Below are positions 9,330 through 18,304 of a stretch of 64,000 bases of DNA, in pieces (within the stretch, counting starts at the first letter, position 1; every line of letters starts with the position of its first letter). The stretch comes from an uncultured Eubacteriales bacterium (GTDB lineage: Bacteria; Bacillota; Clostridia; Oscillospirales; Oscillospiraceae), in NCBI GenBank assembly GCA_900550585.1, contig URST01000002.1, positions 1 to 64,000 on the forward strand. Reading direction: 5' to 3'. A model generated the notes under the pieces. That model did no database searches. It was not told where the DNA came from and saw nothing but the letters and a program-made list of their open reading frames with translations. The position numbers were made by a program, and so were the translations under genes.

Positions 9330-10598
9330 ATGTCAGAACAGAACGAACTGAAACCCGCTGTCGCTCCCCTGTGGACGCGGGACTTTACCATCATCACGCT
9401 GGGCAGCGTGGTCTCCATGCTGGGCAACGCCATGTCCGGCTTTGCCCTGAGCCTGCTGGTGCTGGACTATACCAACTCACCGCTGCTGTATGCCATCTAC
9501 ATCGCCACGTTCACGGCGCCCCAGATCATCGCGCCCATCTTTTCCGGCGCCATCCTGGACCGCTTCTCCCGGAAACGCACCATCTATACGCTGGACTTCA
9601 TCTCCGCGGGCATTTACGCCGGGGCGGCGCTGATCCTCAGCCAGGGGTGGTTCAGCTTTCCGATACTGGCGGTGGGGTGCTTCGTCATCGGCACCATCAA
9701 CAGCGTGTACATGGTGGCCTACGAGAGCTTTTACCCCATGCTCATCACGGAGGGCAACTACTCCAAGGCCTACTCCATCGCCAGCGTGCTGGAGACGCTG
9801 TCGGCGGTGATGATCCCCATTTCCACCTACGTTTACAACAAGGTGGGCATCGCGCCGCTGCTGGGCATCAACGCCGTGTGCTTCCTCACCGCCGCCATCG
9901 CGGAGACGCAGATCCGGGCGGAGGAGAAGTATATCGAGCTGCAGAAGGCCGCGGCGACGGAGGGGGAGTCCTCCGCCCGGCGGCTGCTGCGGGACATCCG
10001 GGAGGGCTTCGGCTTCCTGTGGAGCGAAAAGGGCCTGCTGGCCGTGGCGTGCTACTTCGCATTCAGCTCACTGGCCGGCGGCGCGTCCCAGGTCATCACG
10101 CTGCCGTACTTCAAGAGCACCTTCGACAACGGCGAATATGTGTACATGCTGGTGTGGGGCATGATGGTGGTGGGCCGTACCGTGGGCGGACTGGTACACT
10201 ACAAGGTGCAGCTGCCCACCCACCGGAAGTACGCCATCGCCCTGACGGTGTACATCGTCATCTCCGTGCTGGAGGGCACATACCTGTATATGCCTGTGGC
10301 GGTGATGATGGCCATGTGCCTGTGCAACGGCCTGCTGGGCGTCACCAGCTACACCATCCGCATCTCCGCCACCCAGAGCTATGTGCCGGATGAGAAGAAG
10401 GGGCGGTTCAACGGCGCGTTCAACATGCTGAACACCGTGGGGAGCCTTACGGGGCAGCTGGTGGCCGGCGCGCTGACGGTGATCCTGCCCGCGCGGCTGG
10501 TGCTGTCGGCGTTCATGGCCGTGACGGCTGTGGCGGCGGTCATTTTCATCGGCGGGAACCGGAAGGCGGTCAGCGCCATCTACAACCGCCAGCAATAA
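9330..10598 (+). CDS. Major facilitator superfamily transporter
   Basis: This 422-residue protein has about 12 hydrophobic spans and the MFS loop 2-3 motif in AILDRFSRKRTIYTLDF. It resembles the drug/H+ antiporter-like MFS branch; the substrate cannot be told. The start is uncertain. The best ribosome site (AAGGAGGGAGG, 9287-9297) is about 33 bases before the ATG at 9330 and well placed only for a CTG codon at 9303, which would add nine residues. I kept the ATG because the sequence looks like a normal cytoplasmic N-terminus from there. Confidence 0.85.
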   Translation: MSEQNELKPAVAPLWTRDFTIITLGSVVSMLGNAMSGFALSLLVLDYTNSPLLYAIYIATFTAPQIIAPIFSGAILDRFSRKRTIYTLDFISAGIYAGAALILSQGWFSFPILAVGCFVIGTINSVYMVAYESFYPMLITEGNYSKAYSIASVLETLSAVMIPISTYVYNKVGIAPLLGINAVCFLTAAIAETQIRAEEKYIELQKAAATEGESSARRLLRDIREGFGFLWSEKGLLAVACYFAFSSLAGGASQVITLPYFKSTFDNGEYVYMLVWGMMVVGRTVGGLVHYKVQLPTHRKYAIALTVYIVISVLEGTYLYMPVAVMMAMCLCNGLLGVTSYTIRISATQSYVPDEKKGRFNGAFNMLNTVGSLTGQLVAGALTVILPARLVLSAFMAVTAVAAVIFIGGNRKAVSAIYNRQQ

Positions 10599-10679
10599 AT
10601 GCGTATACCTGTGCGGCGCGGTGCTGACTGCCGCCGCCGCACCATAGACTGACTATAACTGTACAAGGAGGAACCGAAC

Positions 10680-12386
10680 ATGAAGTTTTCCGAAATGCCC
10701 TATGTGCGTCCGGACGCGGAAGCCCTGAAGAAGGAGCTGACGGCCCTGACGGAGCGGCTGAAGAACGCCGCCACCTATGAGGAGGCCCGGGAGGCCTTTC
10801 TGGAGGAGCAGAAAGTGTCCCGCTCCATGGAGACGCAGGCCACGCTGGCCTCCGTCCGCCACTCCATCGACACCCGCGACGCCTTCTACGACGGGGAGGA
10901 GAAGTTCTGGAACAACGTGAGCCCTGAGTTGGAGGAGTATCAGCAGGCGTGGAAGGCGGCCATGCTGGATTCCAGGTTCCGCAGCGAATTCACCGCCGAG
11001 TACGGCGACCTGATGTTCCTCAACGCCGAGATCGCCCGCAAGTGCTTTACGCCGGAGATCATCCCGGAGATGCAGCAGGAGAACGACCTGGTGCAGGAGT
11101 ATGAGAAGCTGCTGGCCTCCGCCCAGATCCCCTTTGAGGGCAAGACCTACACCCTGTCCCAGCTGACGCCGCTCAAGAGCGATCCCGACGATGCCCGCCG
11201 TCTGGCGGCGTGGCAGGCCGACGACAAGTGGGCCAGGGAGCACGCGGCGGAGCTGGATGAGCTGTATGACAAGCTGGTCCACCTGCGGGACACCATGGGC
11301 AAGAAGATGGGCTACGAGGGCTACACCACTCTGGGCTACTACCGTATGAGCCGCAACTGCTACACCAAGGAGGATGTGGAGAAGTTCCGCGCCGCCGTGC
11401 AGAAATATCTGGTGCCGGTGGCCGACAAGATCTACCGCAGGCAGGCGGAGCGTCTGGGCAAGAGCTATCCCCTGAGCTTCGCGGACATGGCGCTGGAGTT
11501 CCGCTCCGGCAATCCCTGCCCCGTGGGCACGCCCGACGACATCCTGGCCCAGGGCATGAAGTTCTACGGCGAGCTGTCCCCTGAGACGAAGGAGTTCTTC
11601 CGCACCATGCTGGACAACGAGCTGCTGGACGTGCTGAGCACCGAGGGCAAGCAGGCCGGCGGCTACTGCACCAGCCTGGGCGACTATGAGGTGCCCTTCA
11701 TCTTCGCCAACTTCAACGGCACCCAGCACGACGTGGAGGTGGTGACCCACGAGGCCGGCCACGCCTTCGCCAGCTGGACCAACCGCAAGCGCATCCCCAC
11801 CAGCTATGTGTGGCCCAGCCTGGAGGCCTGCGAGGTCCACTCCATGAGCATGGAGTTCTTCGCGTGGCCGTGGGCCGAGGGCTTCTTCGGTCCCGACACC
11901 CGCAAGTTCCTGTACAGCCATCTGGCCGGCGCCCTGACGTTCATCCCCTACGGCACCATGGTGGACCACTTCCAGCACATCGTGTATGAGAAGCCCGACA
12001 TGACCCCGGCGGAGCGCAACGCCGCATGGAAGGAGCTGACCGGCATCTACATGCCGTGGGTCGATATGAACGACAGCGACCTGCCGTTCTACACCGAGGG
12101 CCGCCGCTGGCAGCGGCAGCACCACATCTATTCCAGCCCGTTCTATTATATCGACTACTGCCTGGCGCAGACCGTGGCGCTGGAGTTCTGGGCCATGATC
12201 CAGAAGGATCTGGGCGACGCCTGGAAGCACTACATGGCCTACACCGTGCAGGGCGGCAGCCGCACGTTCACCGATCTGCTGAAGAATGCCGGGCTGGAGT
12301 CTCCCTTCGACGAGAGCTGCCTGCGGGGCGTCTGCGCCGCTGCCGAGCAGTGGCTGGACAGCTTTGACATGACCGGCATCCGGTAA
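10680..12386 (+). CDS. pepF: M3 family oligoendopeptidase (PepF-like)
   Basis: This zinc metallopeptidase cuts intracellular oligopeptides. The zinc-binding HExxH motif is HEAGH at residues 357-361, with the third ligand expected in the following SLEACEVHSMSMEFFAW block. YYIDYCLAQTVALEFW near the C-terminus is typical of M3B peptidases. It is 568 residues long, normal for the family, with AAGGAGG before the ATG. It overlaps the next gene by one base (TAATG), so the two are coupled. Its position upstream of opp fits peptide import and breakdown. Confidence 0.94.
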   Translation: MKFSEMPYVRPDAEALKKELTALTERLKNAATYEEAREAFLEEQKVSRSMETQATLASVRHSIDTRDAFYDGEEKFWNNVSPELEEYQQAWKAAMLDSRFRSEFTAEYGDLMFLNAEIARKCFTPEIIPEMQQENDLVQEYEKLLASAQIPFEGKTYTLSQLTPLKSDPDDARRLAAWQADDKWAREHAAELDELYDKLVHLRDTMGKKMGYEGYTTLGYYRMSRNCYTKEDVEKFRAAVQKYLVPVADKIYRRQAERLGKSYPLSFADMALEFRSGNPCPVGTPDDILAQGMKFYGELSPETKEFFRTMLDNELLDVLSTEGKQAGGYCTSLGDYEVPFIFANFNGTQHDVEVVTHEAGHAFASWTNRKRIPTSYVWPSLEACEVHSMSMEFFAWPWAEGFFGPDTRKFLYSHLAGALTFIPYGTMVDHFQHIVYEKPDMTPAERNAAWKELTGIYMPWVDMNDSDLPFYTEGRRWQRQHHIYSSPFYYIDYCLAQTVALEFWAMIQKDLGDAWKHYMAYTVQGGSRTFTDLLKNAGLESPFDESCLRGVCAAAEQWLDSFDMTGIR

Positions 12387-12952
12387 TGGCGGGGGAGAAG
12401 AAGCGGCGGGGACGCCGCGCCCATCTCAACGACTTTTACCGGGACGTGGCCGGCAACTACGTCTACACCGGCACCTGCTACGTCTGCCGCGCCGCCGAGC
12501 AGGAGCGCACCGCGCTCCTGCGGCGGCTGTGGCTGCTGACGGCGGTGCTGGCGGCGGCGGTGCTGGCCGGCGGGTGCATCTCCGCGCCGGGGATGGACCG
12601 GTGCTTCTATGTGCTGCTGCCCTATGCGGCGGAGGTGGGTCTCACCGGCAGCGTAGTGTGGGCCATGACCCGCTGGCAGGCCCGGGAATACCCCATGCGG
12701 GAGTACGTCTACAAGGCCACGGTGCAGGCACTGCCGGGCCGGTGTCTGGCGGAGGCCGTCCTGGCCGGCGCGGGCATCATCGCGGAGGGCGTATACCTGC
12801 TGCTGTCCGGCAGTGGTGGACGCGGCGCCATGGCGGCGGTGTACCTGCTGCTGAAGGCCGTATCCCTTGCGGCGGCATTGTTTGCGCGGCATATAGTGCG
12901 GCGCAGCGTATGGGAACCTGTTGGCAAAAACGGCGAAATGGCGACAGAATAA
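12386..12952 (+). CDS. Membrane protein of unknown function
   Basis: The 188-residue protein has a basic N-terminus (MAGEKKRRGRR) with a YxxTGxYxCxxC-like stretch (NYVYTGTCYVCRAAEQ), then about four hydrophobic segments (roughly residues 48-66, 73-93, 115-138 and 148-166) and a charged C-terminus. The start codon overlaps the pepF stop codon by one base, implying translational coupling. I do not recognise a family; the operon context with a peptidase is the only clue. Confidence 0.72.
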   Translation: MAGEKKRRGRRAHLNDFYRDVAGNYVYTGTCYVCRAAEQERTALLRRLWLLTAVLAAAVLAGGCISAPGMDRCFYVLLPYAAEVGLTGSVVWAMTRWQAREYPMREYVYKATVQALPGRCLAEAVLAGAGIIAEGVYLLLSGSGGRGAMAAVYLLLKAVSLAAALFARHIVRRSVWEPVGKNGEMATE

Positions 12953-12962
12953 GAAAAAAGAC

Positions 12963-12992
12963 TGTACAAGTGCCACGCCGATATGGTATAAT
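12963..12992 (+). promoter_or_regulatory. Promoter for the opp operon
   Basis: A perfect TATAAT (12987-12992) has a weaker -35 (TGTACA) 18 bp upstream. It gives a leader of about 145 nt before oppA that contains two strong hairpins (13034-13076). Confidence 0.6.
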
Positions 12993-13033
12993 ACGCAAAA
13001 TGGCTGACCCTGCCGGAGGCGGCGGGGAGAGCC

Positions 13034-13076
13034 AAAAAGGGAGTACTCCCTTTTTCTGCACACTTTGTGTGCAGAA
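13034..13076 (+). promoter_or_regulatory. Two tandem hairpins in the oppA leader
   Basis: Hairpin one (13034-13055) is AAAAAGGGAG pairing with CTCCCTTTTT and resembles an intrinsic terminator. Hairpin two (13054-13076) is TTCTGCACAC pairing with GTGTGCAGAA. They share bases at their border, so they could be mutually influencing structures. Both lie between the promoter and the ribosome site of oppA, a place where attenuation or mRNA 5'-end protection would act. Confidence 0.6.
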
Positions 13077-13142
13077 AGCCAACTGTGCGCCACGGGTAAA
13101 CACCCGTTGAAGCAAATAAAAAACGAAAAGGAGTTAGATCCA

Positions 13143-15413
13143 ATGAAAAGAGCACTTGCATTGATCCTGTCTCTGGTCATGTGCGTGGGTCTGTTCACCG
13201 CCTGCGGCGAGCAGAAGAATCCCTCCGATCAGGATCAGGAGCCGACCACTAAGACGCTCGTGGTCGGTACGCAGAACTTCGATGGTAAGTTCTCCCCCTT
13301 CTTCTACACCAACGATTATGAGAACCAGGTCATGAGCATGGTTTTCGATGCCCTGATGGGCACCGACCGTGAGGGTTCCGTGGTGCTGAAGGGCATCGAG
13401 GGCGATGTCCGTCCCTACAACGGCACCGACTACACCTATTACGGTGTGGCCGACTGCGAGATCGTTGAGAACGCGGACGGTACTGTTGACTACAACATCA
13501 CCATGAAGCCCGGCGTCAAGTTCTCCGACGGCGTGGAGATGACCATCGACGATGTCATCTTCTCCTACTACGTCCTGCTTGACCCCACCTATGACGGCGT
13601 GTCCACCCTGTACTCCATCCCCATCAAGGGCCTGGAGGCTTACCGTTCCGGTATGGACTCCCGCATGAACCTGATCCTGGCTGCCGGCCCTGACGGCTAC
13701 ACCGCCACCGACTTCTACACCGAGGACCAGTACAACACCTTCTGGGCTGCCTTCAACGCCGCCGGCGTGAAGTTCGCGCAGGAGATCCTGGACTACGTGG
13801 TTGCCGAGGGTTATGCCGCTGCCACCGATTCCGTGGCCGCACAGGCTGCCAACTGGGGCTTCGAGCTGGCCGAGGATGCCACCGTTGAGGATTTCTGGGC
13901 TGCCATCGTGGCCGCTTACGGCTATGACATCACCGACGAGGGCATCAACAAGGAGACTGCCGGCACCAGCATCTCCGCCCTCATCGAGGCCGAGATCGGT
14001 GACGCCTTCTCCGACTACACCGTCGGCGTGCAGACCGGTGAGTCCGCTCCCAACGTTGAGGGTATCGTCAAGACCGGCGATTACAGCATGACCGTCACCC
14101 TGACCGAGCTCAATGCCACCGCCATCTATCAGATCCCCGTCACCATCTGCCCCATGCACTACTACGGCGAGACCGATAAGTACGACTACGCCAACAACAA
14201 GTTCGGCTTCGACAAGGGCGACCTGTCCCACGTCAAGTCCGTGACCTCCGCCCCTGTCGGCTCCGGCCCCTACACCTTCGAGAGCTATTCCAACGGCGCT
14301 GTGACCCTGCAGAAGAACGCCACCTACTGGAAGGGCGAGCCCAAGATCGACACCGTCATCTGGCGTGAGATGCAGGATGTGGATAAGATCCCCGGCGTCG
14401 TCTCCGGCACCATCGACATCACCGATCCTTCCTACTCCGCTGAGGCTGCTGAGCAGATCAAGAAGGCCAACTCCAACGGCGAGATCTCCGGTGACGTCCT
14501 GCAGACCGACCTGGTGGCCAACCTGGGCTACGGCTATGTCGGCTTCAACGCCAACCGTGTGAAGGTCGGCAACGGCAACGGCGGCGATGAGGCCTCCAAG
14601 AACCTGCGTAAGGCCATCGCTACCATTATCGCTGTGTACCGTGACGTGGCTGTGGACTCCTACTACGGTGAGTTCGCCAACGTCATCAACTACCCCATCT
14701 CCGACACCTCCTGGGCCGCTCCCCGTGTTACGGACGAGGGCTATAAGGTCGCCTTCTCCGTGGATGTGGACGGCAATGACATCTACACCGACGGTATGTC
14801 CGCCGAGGATAAGTACGCCGCTGCCAAGCAGGCCGCTCTGGGTTACTTCGAGGCTGCCGGCTACACCGTCACCGACGGCAAGATCACCGCGGCTCCCGCG
14901 GATGCCCGCATGGACGCTGAGGTCATGGTCGGCGGCAGCGGCACGGGCGACCACCCCACCTTCATGGCTCTGACCCTGGCCTCCGACGCTCTGAAGGAGC
15001 TGGGCTTCAACCTGATCGTCACCGATATGTCCAACTTCTCCGAGATGACCAACGCCATCAACGCTGGTAACGCGGACATGTTCGCCATGGCGTGGCAGGC
15101 CACTCCCGACCCCGATATGTTCCAGATCTATCACAGCCAGGGCGGTTCTAACGAGAAGTCCTACTGGATCAAGGATGCCGAGCTGGATGACCTGATCATG
15201 CAGGCCCGTCAGTCCACCGATCAGACCTATCGTAAGACCCTGTACAAGGAGTGCCTGGACATCGTGGCCGACTGGGCCGTTGAGATCCCCGTCTATCAGC
15301 GCCAGAACTGCGTCATCATCTCCAGCCAGCGCGTGAATCTGGATACCGTGACGCCCGATATCACTACCTATTGGCAGTGGTACAACGATCTGGAGCTGCT
15401 GGACCTGCAGTAA
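13143..15413 (+). CDS. oppA: Oligopeptide ABC transporter, substrate-binding lipoprotein
   Basis: This extracytoplasmic solute-binding protein of family 5 captures peptides for the following permease. Its N-terminus is a lipoprotein signal (MKRALALILSLVMCVGLFTAC, lipidated Cys). Family landmarks are the early LVVGTQNFDGKFSPFFY, VKFSDGVEMTIDDVIFSY, and SGPYTFESY. At 756 residues it is longer than typical OppA (about 540-600), with an extra block around residues 190-290. Codon use is unlike its neighbours: many GTT, CGT, GCT and TCC codons, suggesting selection for very high expression. The start at 13143 follows AAAAGGAG; the longer open frame upstream is leader RNA. Confidence 0.93.
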   Translation: MKRALALILSLVMCVGLFTACGEQKNPSDQDQEPTTKTLVVGTQNFDGKFSPFFYTNDYENQVMSMVFDALMGTDREGSVVLKGIEGDVRPYNGTDYTYYGVADCEIVENADGTVDYNITMKPGVKFSDGVEMTIDDVIFSYYVLLDPTYDGVSTLYSIPIKGLEAYRSGMDSRMNLILAAGPDGYTATDFYTEDQYNTFWAAFNAAGVKFAQEILDYVVAEGYAAATDSVAAQAANWGFELAEDATVEDFWAAIVAAYGYDITDEGINKETAGTSISALIEAEIGDAFSDYTVGVQTGESAPNVEGIVKTGDYSMTVTLTELNATAIYQIPVTICPMHYYGETDKYDYANNKFGFDKGDLSHVKSVTSAPVGSGPYTFESYSNGAVTLQKNATYWKGEPKIDTVIWREMQDVDKIPGVVSGTIDITDPSYSAEAAEQIKKANSNGEISGDVLQTDLVANLGYGYVGFNANRVKVGNGNGGDEASKNLRKAIATIIAVYRDVAVDSYYGEFANVINYPISDTSWAAPRVTDEGYKVAFSVDVDGNDIYTDGMSAEDKYAAAKQAALGYFEAAGYTVTDGKITAAPADARMDAEVMVGGSGTGDHPTFMALTLASDALKELGFNLIVTDMSNFSEMTNAINAGNADMFAMAWQATPDPDMFQIYHSQGGSNEKSYWIKDAELDDLIMQARQSTDQTYRKTLYKECLDIVADWAVEIPVYQRQNCVIISSQRVNLDTVTPDITTYWQWYNDLELLDLQ

Positions 15414-15439
15414 GCGCCTGATCCGTACATCTGATCTTC

Positions 15440-15616
15440 CTTAAAGACCCAAAAGTCTTTAAGACGGCTACCCTGCGGCTGCAAAGCCGCAGGGTAGCCT
15501 ATCACCGGACTCTTTTTGCGTATGAGTCAGGCGGTTCGACGCCCGTGCCGGAACGACTGCCTGATACGCAGAATCACATTAAAAAGGACAGCGGCCCCTG
15601 GCGCGGGGCGGCTGTC
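15440..15616 (+). promoter_or_regulatory. Cluster of four hairpins between oppA and oppB
   Basis: Four inverted repeats fill the 222-bp intercistronic space: 15440-15463 (CTTAAAGAC/GTCTTTAAG), 15466-15499 (a perfect 15-bp stem with GCAA loop), 15518-15569 (GCGTAT/ATACGC outer stem with CAGGC/GCCTG and GTTC/GAAC inside) and 15587-15616 (GACAGC/GCTGTC). The second is not followed directly by a T-run. This layout is typical of partial termination or 3'-end protection giving much more binding-protein mRNA than permease mRNA. Confidence 0.75.
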
Positions 15617-15635
15617 AGCAAAACGGAGGGATTGT

Positions 15636-16622
15636 ATGCGCAAATTCTTAGTCAAACGCACGCTGCTATCGATTGTGATCCTGTTTTTTGTGACATTCAT
15701 CATCTATGTATTGATGCGCTGTCTGCCCGCCTCCTATGTGGAGACCATGGCGCGGCAGCTGTCACAGGCACCCGGCTCCAGGCCCTACGAGGAGTGGCTG
15801 GCGCAGCTCAACGCCCAGTACGGTCTGGATCTGGATCTGATCCCCGGCTTCCTCGTACAGCTGAAGAATCTGGTCACCGGCAACTTCGGCGACAGCTGGA
15901 AGTACACCGTTCCCGTGCTCCAGAAGTTCAACGAGGTCATCTGGGTGTCCTTCATCATGGGCGCCATTTCGCTGGTGTTCGAGCTGCTGATCGCGGTGCC
16001 GCTGGGCATCATCGCCGCCACCAAGCAGTACAGCGTGACTGACTATACCGTCACCACCGTGGCGCTGCTGGGCATGTCCCTGCCGACGTTCTTCTTCGCC
16101 ACCCTGCTGAAGCTGGTGTTCTCCGTGAAGCTGGGGTGGTTCGATCTGGTGGGCCTGACGGGACGCGATTTCAACTCCCTCAGCCGATTCGGACAGATAC
16201 TGGATATGGGCAAGCATCTGGTGCTGCCCATCGTGACACTGGTGTTCATCTCCATCGGCTCGTGGATGCGCTACGTCCGCACCAACATGCTGGAGGTGCT
16301 GAATGCCGACTACATCCGGACCGCCCGCGCCAAGGGTCTGTCCGAGAAGAAGGTCATTTACCACCACGCCTTCCGCAATACGCTGATCCCGCTGGTCACG
16401 TTCATCGGCGGCAGCCTGCCCGGCCTGTTCGCCGGCGCGCTGATCACCGAGACGCTGTTCGCCATTCCCGGTATCGGCTACATCTCATACAATGCCATGG
16501 TGGCCGGTGATATTCCGTTCTCCATGTTCTACATGACGTTCCTGGCCATCCTGACGCTGCTGGGCAACCTCATCTCCGACATCCTGTACGCCGTGGTCGA
16601 CCCGCGGGTACGCATCGCTTGA
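15636..16622 (+). CDS. oppB: Oligopeptide ABC transporter permease
   Basis: This is the first inner-membrane permease subunit of the peptide importer, with six predicted spans. The start at 15636 follows CGGAGGG. The typical OppB/DppB N-terminus (RKFLVKRTLLSIVILFFVTFIIY) and the cytoplasmic EAA-type loop that contacts the ATPases (DYIRTARAKGLSEKKVIYHHAFRNTLIP) are visible. At 328 residues it has normal length. It is 19 bp upstream of oppC. Confidence 0.94.
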   Translation: MRKFLVKRTLLSIVILFFVTFIIYVLMRCLPASYVETMARQLSQAPGSRPYEEWLAQLNAQYGLDLDLIPGFLVQLKNLVTGNFGDSWKYTVPVLQKFNEVIWVSFIMGAISLVFELLIAVPLGIIAATKQYSVTDYTVTTVALLGMSLPTFFFATLLKLVFSVKLGWFDLVGLTGRDFNSLSRFGQILDMGKHLVLPIVTLVFISIGSWMRYVRTNMLEVLNADYIRTARAKGLSEKKVIYHHAFRNTLIPLVTFIGGSLPGLFAGALITETLFAIPGIGYISYNAMVAGDIPFSMFYMTFLAILTLLGNLISDILYAVVDPRVRIA

Positions 16623-16640
16623 GAAGGGAGGACGTGAAGC

Positions 16641-18287
16641 ATGAGTTATTTCGACGATAAGAAAGATAAAGATCTGTCCGCTCCCGGCCACGGGCAGGGA
16701 ATGCCCGGCAATGATGCCCGCCGACGCTCCTACGAGCTGAACGAGGAGTACGCGGGCAAGGACAACACGCCCTCCGAGGACAACAAGGAGGATTACTCCC
16801 TGAACGATGACCGCCGCGTCAAGGTGCTGTCCCCCGGTACGCTGGTGGCCAAGCGCTTCTTCCGCAACCGTTTGGCGGTGGTGGGTCTGACCATCCTGGC
16901 CGTCATGTTCATCTTCTCCTTCATCGGTGGTCTTGTCAGCCCCTACGGGCAGGACGAGGTGTTCTACCGCGACGACATCCAGATGAAGGAGTACGCCGCG
17001 CTGTCCGAGAACACCGAGTACCGCTATCTGGTGGCGGACGGGCAGGAGTTCGGCGCCGTGCTGCAGGCACAGCTGACGCTGCACATGGGCAAGGATGAAT
17101 CCTTTGCCTACAAGGGCACGACCTATGACATCACGGAGGAGGGCGACAGCCTGTACTCCGTGTCGCAGGGCGGTACGCTGCTGGCGGTGGCCTATAAGGA
17201 CATCGTCAACCCCAGCGTCACCGGGGAGAAGTTCAGCTTTACCTTTACCTTCAACGCCCTGAAGGCCCATGTCAACGGCGAGACGGAGTTCGCCGCCGAC
17301 GGTAAGACCTATGCGCTGGACGACGGCAGCGTCATGCTGAACGGCGAGGAGATCGCCTATATCAGCCGCTACGTCATCCAGTCCAAGGTGGCCGGCACCG
17401 TGATCTCCAAGGAGTTCAAGGAGCGGATCATCGAGGCCGCCGAGAAGGGCGAGACGCAGATCGAGTACACCAATGAGAACGGCGAGATCCGCGAGATCCA
17501 GCTGGAGTACAATCCCGCCAAGTACCAGTGGTCCATCAAGGAGGGCACCGTCACCCGCGTGTTCGACGCCTATTCCTTCCCCACAAAGACCCACCTGCTG
17601 GGCACCGATAAGAACGGCATGGATATGCTGACCCGCCTGATGTACGGCGGCCGCGTGTCCCTGTGCATCGGCTTCATCGTCGTCATCATCTCCGCCACGC
17701 TGGGCGTGATCCTGGGCGGTATTTCCGGCTACTTCGGCGGCTGGGTGGATAACCTGATCATGCGTATCGTGGATATCTTCTACTGCATCCCCTCCACGCC
17801 GCTGATCATCATTCTGGGCGCGGCCATGGACGGCATGCGCGTGGACCCGCAGATCCGTATGCTGTACCTGATGCTGATCCTGGGCTTCCTGGGCTGGCCG
17901 GGCATCGCCCGTCTGGTCCGCGGCCAGATCCTGTCCCTGCGCGAGCAGGAGTTCATGACCGCCACCGAGGCCTGCGGCATCAGCGTGTCCCGCCGTATCT
18001 TCCGGCACCTGATCCCCAACGTGATCCCGCAGCTCATCGTCAACTGCACCATGAGCCTGGGTTCCACCATCATCACCGAGGCGACCCTGTCCTTCCTGGG
18101 TCTGGGCGTCAAGTTCCCCTTCGCATCCTGGGGCAACATCATGAACGACGTATCCAACTCCTACGTTCTGACGGAGTACTGGTTCATCTGGATCCCCGCC
18201 GGTATCTGCCTGATGCTGACAGTGCTGGGCTTCAACTTCGTGGGCGACGGTCTGCGTGACGCGTTCGACCCGAAGATGAAGCGCTGA
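16641..18287 (+). CDS. oppC: Oligopeptide ABC transporter permease with large extra domain
   Basis: This is the second permease subunit. The C-terminal half (about residues 330-548) is a standard OppC/DppC permease with the EAA loop MTATEACGISVSRRIFRHLIPNV. Between the first membrane span (about residues 75-97) and the rest there is an insertion of roughly 230 residues, hydrophilic and beta-rich (for example YKGTTYDITEEGDSLYSVSQGG), predicted to face outside. Ordinary OppC proteins are about 300 residues; this one is 548. The N-terminal 65 residues are charged and cytoplasmic. It is flanked by oppB and oppD in the normal order. Confidence 0.93.
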   Translation: MSYFDDKKDKDLSAPGHGQGMPGNDARRRSYELNEEYAGKDNTPSEDNKEDYSLNDDRRVKVLSPGTLVAKRFFRNRLAVVGLTILAVMFIFSFIGGLVSPYGQDEVFYRDDIQMKEYAALSENTEYRYLVADGQEFGAVLQAQLTLHMGKDESFAYKGTTYDITEEGDSLYSVSQGGTLLAVAYKDIVNPSVTGEKFSFTFTFNALKAHVNGETEFAADGKTYALDDGSVMLNGEEIAYISRYVIQSKVAGTVISKEFKERIIEAAEKGETQIEYTNENGEIREIQLEYNPAKYQWSIKEGTVTRVFDAYSFPTKTHLLGTDKNGMDMLTRLMYGGRVSLCIGFIVVIISATLGVILGGISGYFGGWVDNLIMRIVDIFYCIPSTPLIIILGAAMDGMRVDPQIRMLYLMLILGFLGWPGIARLVRGQILSLREQEFMTATEACGISVSRRIFRHLIPNVIPQLIVNCTMSLGSTIITEATLSFLGLGVKFPFASWGNIMNDVSNSYVLTEYWFIWIPAGICLMLTVLGFNFVGDGLRDAFDPKMKR

Positions 18288-18304
18288 GAAAGGAGAGGAT
18301 CGGA

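Noticed and set aside
9303..9330. CTG start codon for the MFS transporter
   Set aside because: The ribosome site is well placed for it, but CTG starts are rare and nothing in the nine added residues supports it; noted only as an uncertainty.
13134..15134. Very long open frame (666 codons) on the minus strand opposite oppA
   Set aside because: It is the mirror of oppA codons in a GC-rich gene, rich in Gly, Val and Asp with no domain; oppA has a signal peptide, ribosome site and family motifs.
15518..15569. Possible tRNA-like structure with GGTTCGA before oppB
   Set aside because: The GGTTCGA belongs to an imperfect hairpin; no cloverleaf with acceptor, D and anticodon arms can be drawn.
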